Below are positions 60,317 through 64,000 of a stretch of 64,000 nucleotides of DNA, in pieces (the stretch's first letter is position 1; each line of letters starts with the position of its first letter). The notes under the pieces are model-generated. The model was not told where the DNA came from. It made no database searches and was given only the letters and a program-made list of their open reading frames with translations. The position numbers and the translations under genes were made by a program. Origin of the DNA: Spectribacter hydrogenoxidans (GTDB lineage Bacteria; Pseudomonadota; Gammaproteobacteria; Nevskiales; Salinisphaeraceae). The stretch is taken from contig NZ_JAVRIB010000004.1 in NCBI RefSeq assembly GCF_031846275.1, forward strand, positions 1 through 64,000, read 5' to 3'.

Positions 60317-61261
60317 CTATCGTGGCTCGATGGCGCGCAGGTGGCGGCCTACCGTCCAGGCCGATCCCAGCCAGCCCAGCAGCACCCCGCTGGCGATCAG
60401 GAAACCGCTCTCGCGCCAGCTCAGCCAGGCCATGCCGGCATCGTTGCCATACAGGCTCACCAGCCGCTCAACCGGACCGGACAGGGCCAGCAGGCAGATC
60501 GACAGTAGCAGCCAGGCCAGCAGGCCACCGCCGAATCCGTACCAGAAGCCGCTGTAGAGGAAAGGCCGGCGCACGAAGCCGTCCGGCGCCCCCAGCAGTT
60601 TCATGATGGCGATTTCCTCGCGCCGGTTCTCGATGTCCAGCCGAATGGTGTTGCCCACGATGAACACCACCGCAAAGGCCAGCAGCACGGCGATCAGCCC
60701 CACCGCCCGGCGGGCCACATCCAGCACCGCATATAGCCGCTTCAGCCAGGCCTGATCGAGCCGGGCCTGGTCGACTTCCGGGCGCTCGCCCAGGGCCTCG
60801 ATTAGCGCGCTGACGCCGTCGGCATCGAGGTCCGGCGAGGGCTGCAGGGTGATCACCGCCGGCAGCGGGTTTCCCGCCATGGCGTCGATGGCCTCGCCGA
60901 ATCCGGATAACTGGCGGAACTCCGCCAGCGCCTCCTCGCGGGAGATGAAGCGGGTGCCGGCGATGTCCTCCCGCTCGGCCAGGCTGGCGGCCAGGGCCTG
61001 CCCGCGTTCGGCGTCGACATCGCCGTTCAGGAACAGCGAGGCCTGCACCGTGTCCTGCCACTGGTAGGACAGGGCGTCGAGCTGGGTCAGCAGCAGCCGC
61101 AGGCCGCCGGGCAGGGCCAGGGTGATGCCGATCACGCAGGCCGTGAGTAGGCTGGCCACGGGGGTGCGGTAGAGCCGCCCCAGGCTCTCGATCAGGTCGC
61201 GGGCGTGCTGCTGCGCCAGCCGGGCGGGGGCGAACTGGGTTTCGCGGTGGTTGCGGGCCAT
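60317..61261 (-). CDS. ftsX: Cell division ABC transporter permease FtsX
   Basis: This inner-membrane partner of FtsE regulates peptidoglycan hydrolases at the septum. The 314-residue protein has a cytoplasmic N-terminus, four membrane helices (first about 38-58, others from about 190 to the end), and a periplasmic loop between helices 1 and 2. The conserved segment ENRREEIAIMKLLGAPDGFVRRPFLY follows helix 2. It starts 1 bp after the ftsE stop codon. Confidence 0.95.
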   Translation of the reverse strand: MARNHRETQFAPARLAQQHARDLIESLGRLYRTPVASLLTACVIGITLALPGGLRLLLTQLDALSYQWQDTVQASLFLNGDVDAERGQALAASLAEREDIAGTRFISREEALAEFRQLSGFGEAIDAMAGNPLPAVITLQPSPDLDADGVSALIEALGERPEVDQARLDQAWLKRLYAVLDVARRAVGLIAVLLAFAVVFIVGNTIRLDIENRREEIAIMKLLGAPDGFVRRPFLYSGFWYGFGGGLLAWLLLSICLLALSGPVERLVSLYGNDAGMAWLSWRESGFLIASGVLLGWLGSAWTVGRHLRAIEPR

Positions 61262-61262
61262 G

Positions 61263-61922
61263 TCAGGCCGCCACCCGGCCGTGATCCAGGGCGACGCGCC
61301 GGTAGCCCAGCGACTCCACCAGGGCGATGTCGTGGGTGGCGATCAGCACGCTGGTGCCGGCCTGATTGAGGCGGGCGAACAGACGCATGATCTCGGCAGA
61401 CAGGGCTGGGTCGAGATTCCCGGTGGGCTCGTCGGCCAGAATCAGATGCGGCCGGCCCACTACCGCCCGGGCAATGCCCACCCGCTGCTGTTCGCCGCCG
61501 CTGAGCGTGATCGGCCGTTTGCGTTCATGGGAGAGCAGACCGACGGTGTCCAGTGCGGCGCGGGTGCGGCGCACGATGTCGGCATGACGCATGCCGCGGA
61601 TCACCAGCGGCAGGGCCACGTTGTCGAACACCGTGCGGTCGAACAGCAGGTTGTAGTCCTGGAAGATCAGGCCCACCCGCTGGCGGTAGCGCGGCACGCC
61701 GGCGCGGCCGATGCGGGCCAGATTCTTGCCGTTGACGATCACCTGGCCGTGGGTGGGCCGCTCGATCAGGCCGATCAGTTTGAGCAGGGTGGACTTTCCG
61801 GCCCCGGAATGCCCGGTCAGAAACGCCATTTCCTGGCGGCCGAGGGTGAGGTCCACGCCTTCCAGCGCGATCTGCCCGCCCGGGTAGCGCTTGGCCACCT
61901 GATGGAATTCGACGATGTTCAC
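61263..61922 (-). CDS. ftsE: Cell division ATP-binding protein FtsE
   Basis: This is the ATPase of the FtsEX complex at the division ring. The 219-residue ABC protein has Walker A GHSGAGKST (37-45), the signature LSGGEQQR (140-147), Walker B ILADEP (161-166) and a switch His in IATHD. It is slightly shorter than a typical transport ABC, as usual for FtsE. A heptamer-repeat element fills the 82 bp to ftsY. Confidence 0.96.
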   Translation of the reverse strand: MNIVEFHQVAKRYPGGQIALEGVDLTLGRQEMAFLTGHSGAGKSTLLKLIGLIERPTHGQVIVNGKNLARIGRAGVPRYRQRVGLIFQDYNLLFDRTVFDNVALPLVIRGMRHADIVRRTRAALDTVGLLSHERKRPITLSGGEQQRVGIARAVVGRPHLILADEPTGNLDPALSAEIMRLFARLNQAGTSVLIATHDIALVESLGYRRVALDHGRVAA

Positions 61923-61930
61923 GGGTTCAT

Positions 61931-62015
61931 GTGACTCGTGACTGGTGATTCGTGACTGGCAAGAGCATGCCGTGTTCGTAGCCGGTCTGCTAACCAGTCA
62001 CCAGTCACGAATCAC
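61931..62015. repeat. Inverted heptamer-array element between ftsE and ftsY
   Basis: Four 7-bp units (GTGACTC, GTGACTG, GTGATTC, GTGACTG; 61931-61958), a 36-nt spacer and three inverted units (CAGTCAC, CAGTCAC, GAATCAC; 61995-62015). GTGATTCGTGACTGG (61945-61959) and its exact complement (62001-62015) form a 15-bp stem. The right arm encodes the last residues and stop codon of ftsY. Confidence 0.92.
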
Positions 62016-62964
62016 GGGCGTCAAACAGCGCCTCCATGAACTCGCCGGCATTGAAGGGTCCCAGGTCCTCCACGCTCTCGCCGACTCCCACGAAACGGAT
62101 CGGCAGGGCCAGCCGCTGGGCGATGGCGAACACGATACCGCCGTGGGCGCTGCCGTCCAGCTTGGTCAGGGTCAGGCCGGTCAGCCCCATGGCGTCGTGA
62201 AAGGCCACCGCCTGCTGCAGCGCATTGCCCCCGGCGGTGGCATCCACTACCAGCATGATCTCGTGCGGGGCGTACTCGTCCAGCTTGCCCAGCACGCGCT
62301 TGATCTTGCGCAGTTCCTCCATCAGGTTGGCCTGGGTGTGCAGCCGTCCTGCGGTGTCGGCGATCAGCACGTCCGTGCCCCGGGCCCTGGCGGCGGAAAA
62401 GGCATCGAACACCACCGATGCCGGGTCCGAGCCGGTGGCCTGGGCGATCACCGGCACGTCCACCCGCCGGCCCCATTCCTGCAACTGCTCCACCGCGGCC
62501 GCGCGGAAGGTGTCGCCAGCCGCCAGCATCACTGACAGTCCCTGGTCACGGAACTTCTGCGCCAGCTTGCCGATGGTGGTGGTCTTGCCCGCGCCATTCA
62601 CGCCCACCATGAGGATCACGAACGGCCGGGTGTGATCGGGAATGGTCAGTGGCTCGTCGGCCGAAGCCAGCAGGGTGCCCAGGTGCTCGTGCAGGGCCTC
62701 GCCGACGTCGCGGCGGGTACGCAGCCTGCCGCCGTCGAACATCGTCTGCAGCCGATCAACCACCTGCGCGGTGGCGGCCACGCCGAGGTCCGCCAGCAGC
62801 AGTTGGGTTTCCAGTTCGTCGATGGCGTCCTGGTCCACCGTCTCGCCCGGCAGCAGGTTGCGCAGGTCGTAGGTCAGCCAGGAATCGCCCCGGTTGAGGC
62901 GGGCCCGCATCCGGGTGAGAAACCCGGGCTGGCGGATTGAACGGACGGGATCGGCGTTGGCCAT
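62005..62964 (-). CDS. ftsY: Signal recognition particle receptor FtsY
   Basis: This SRP receptor GTPase targets ribosomes to the membrane. The 319-residue protein has the N domain (about 20-95) and G domain with GVNGAGKTTTIGKLA (121-135), DTFRAAAVEQL, DTAGR and TKLDGSAHGG. The long acidic A domain of E. coli FtsY (497 residues) is absent, leaving a short basic N-terminus; such short forms are common outside enterics. The last codons and the TGA lie inside a heptamer repeat, so the C-terminus may have been rewritten by it. Confidence 0.96.
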   Translation of the reverse strand: MANADPVRSIRQPGFLTRMRARLNRGDSWLTYDLRNLLPGETVDQDAIDELETQLLLADLGVAATAQVVDRLQTMFDGGRLRTRRDVGEALHEHLGTLLASADEPLTIPDHTRPFVILMVGVNGAGKTTTIGKLAQKFRDQGLSVMLAAGDTFRAAAVEQLQEWGRRVDVPVIAQATGSDPASVVFDAFSAARARGTDVLIADTAGRLHTQANLMEELRKIKRVLGKLDEYAPHEIMLVVDATAGGNALQQAVAFHDAMGLTGLTLTKLDGSAHGGIVFAIAQRLALPIRFVGVGESVEDLGPFNAGEFMEALFDARDS

Positions 62965-63008
62965 GGAACTAGCGCTGGGTTCGGGAAACGGAAGGCGAAC
63001 GAATGGTA

Positions 63009-64000
<992 letters not shown>

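Overview
The window is a stretch of a high-GC gammaproteobacterial chromosome. The evidence is gene order: gmk-rpoZ-spoT-(ridA)-recG, bioB-bioF-bioH-bioD, a cox operon, ftsY-ftsE-ftsX-rpoH, trkA-trkH and bipA. The lineage below class level cannot be fixed from the sequence. Features that narrow it are a CuA subunit with fused cytochrome c, a stand-alone ATP sulfurylase with CysJI, an IleS of the long type-2 class, and tandem 7-bp repeats inside and between core genes. No tRNA, rRNA or CRISPR array was recognised.

Region 1 (1-7.76 kb) is accessory DNA with visibly lower GC. On the minus strand it carries a type I restriction-modification set, hsdR-hsdS, with a DUF3800 gene translationally coupled behind hsdS. 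No hsdM is visible; it may lie left of the window. On the plus strand follow an unknown gene, an AlpA-like regulator, another unknown gene and a pair of out-of-frame overlapping genes. The block ends exactly at what reads as the last eight codons (stop included) of yicC, fused directly to gmk. This looks like the right attachment junction of an integrated island, because the yicC 3' end is a known integration site.

Region 2 (7.76-20.2 kb) is core housekeeping: nucleotide and stringent-response genes (gmk, rpoZ, spoT), a secreted M28 peptidase, ridA, recG, corA and comF. A biotin operon follows with overlapping start and stop codons and a BirA-type operator in front of bioB. bioC is not in the operon.

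Region 3 (20.2-28.8 kb) is a caa3-type cytochrome c oxidase operon: DUF2244, coxB with fused cytochrome c, coxA, a 35-residue membrane protein, coxC, SURF1, an SCO-like protein, ctaA and ctaB. A DUF2909 gene sits in it in reverse orientation. ctaG/cox11 is absent. A lytic-transglycosylase-like lipoprotein lies convergent at the end.

Region 4 (28.9-37.0 kb) holds sulfur assimilation (cysJ, cysI, sat), a DNA glycosylase, a DoxX membrane protein, and dihydroorotase directly followed by fur. Region 5 (37.0-48.3 kb) holds a putative Zur-controlled zinc-uptake pair, an SBP56/methanethiol-oxidase gene with a membrane protein, an acyl-CoA synthetase, a divergent NarL-type two-component pair and a siderophore-type TonB receptor.

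Region 6 (48.3-64 kb) holds sufE, yidD, ileS, rpmE2, gltX, the Trk potassium system, a DJ-1/PfpI protein, bipA/typA, rpoH, ftsX, ftsE, ftsY and the truncated start-side of hemL. The most unusual non-genic signal is a family of tandem 7-bp repeats: two arrays inside bioF, and inverted pairs between cysJ/cysI and ftsE/ftsY.
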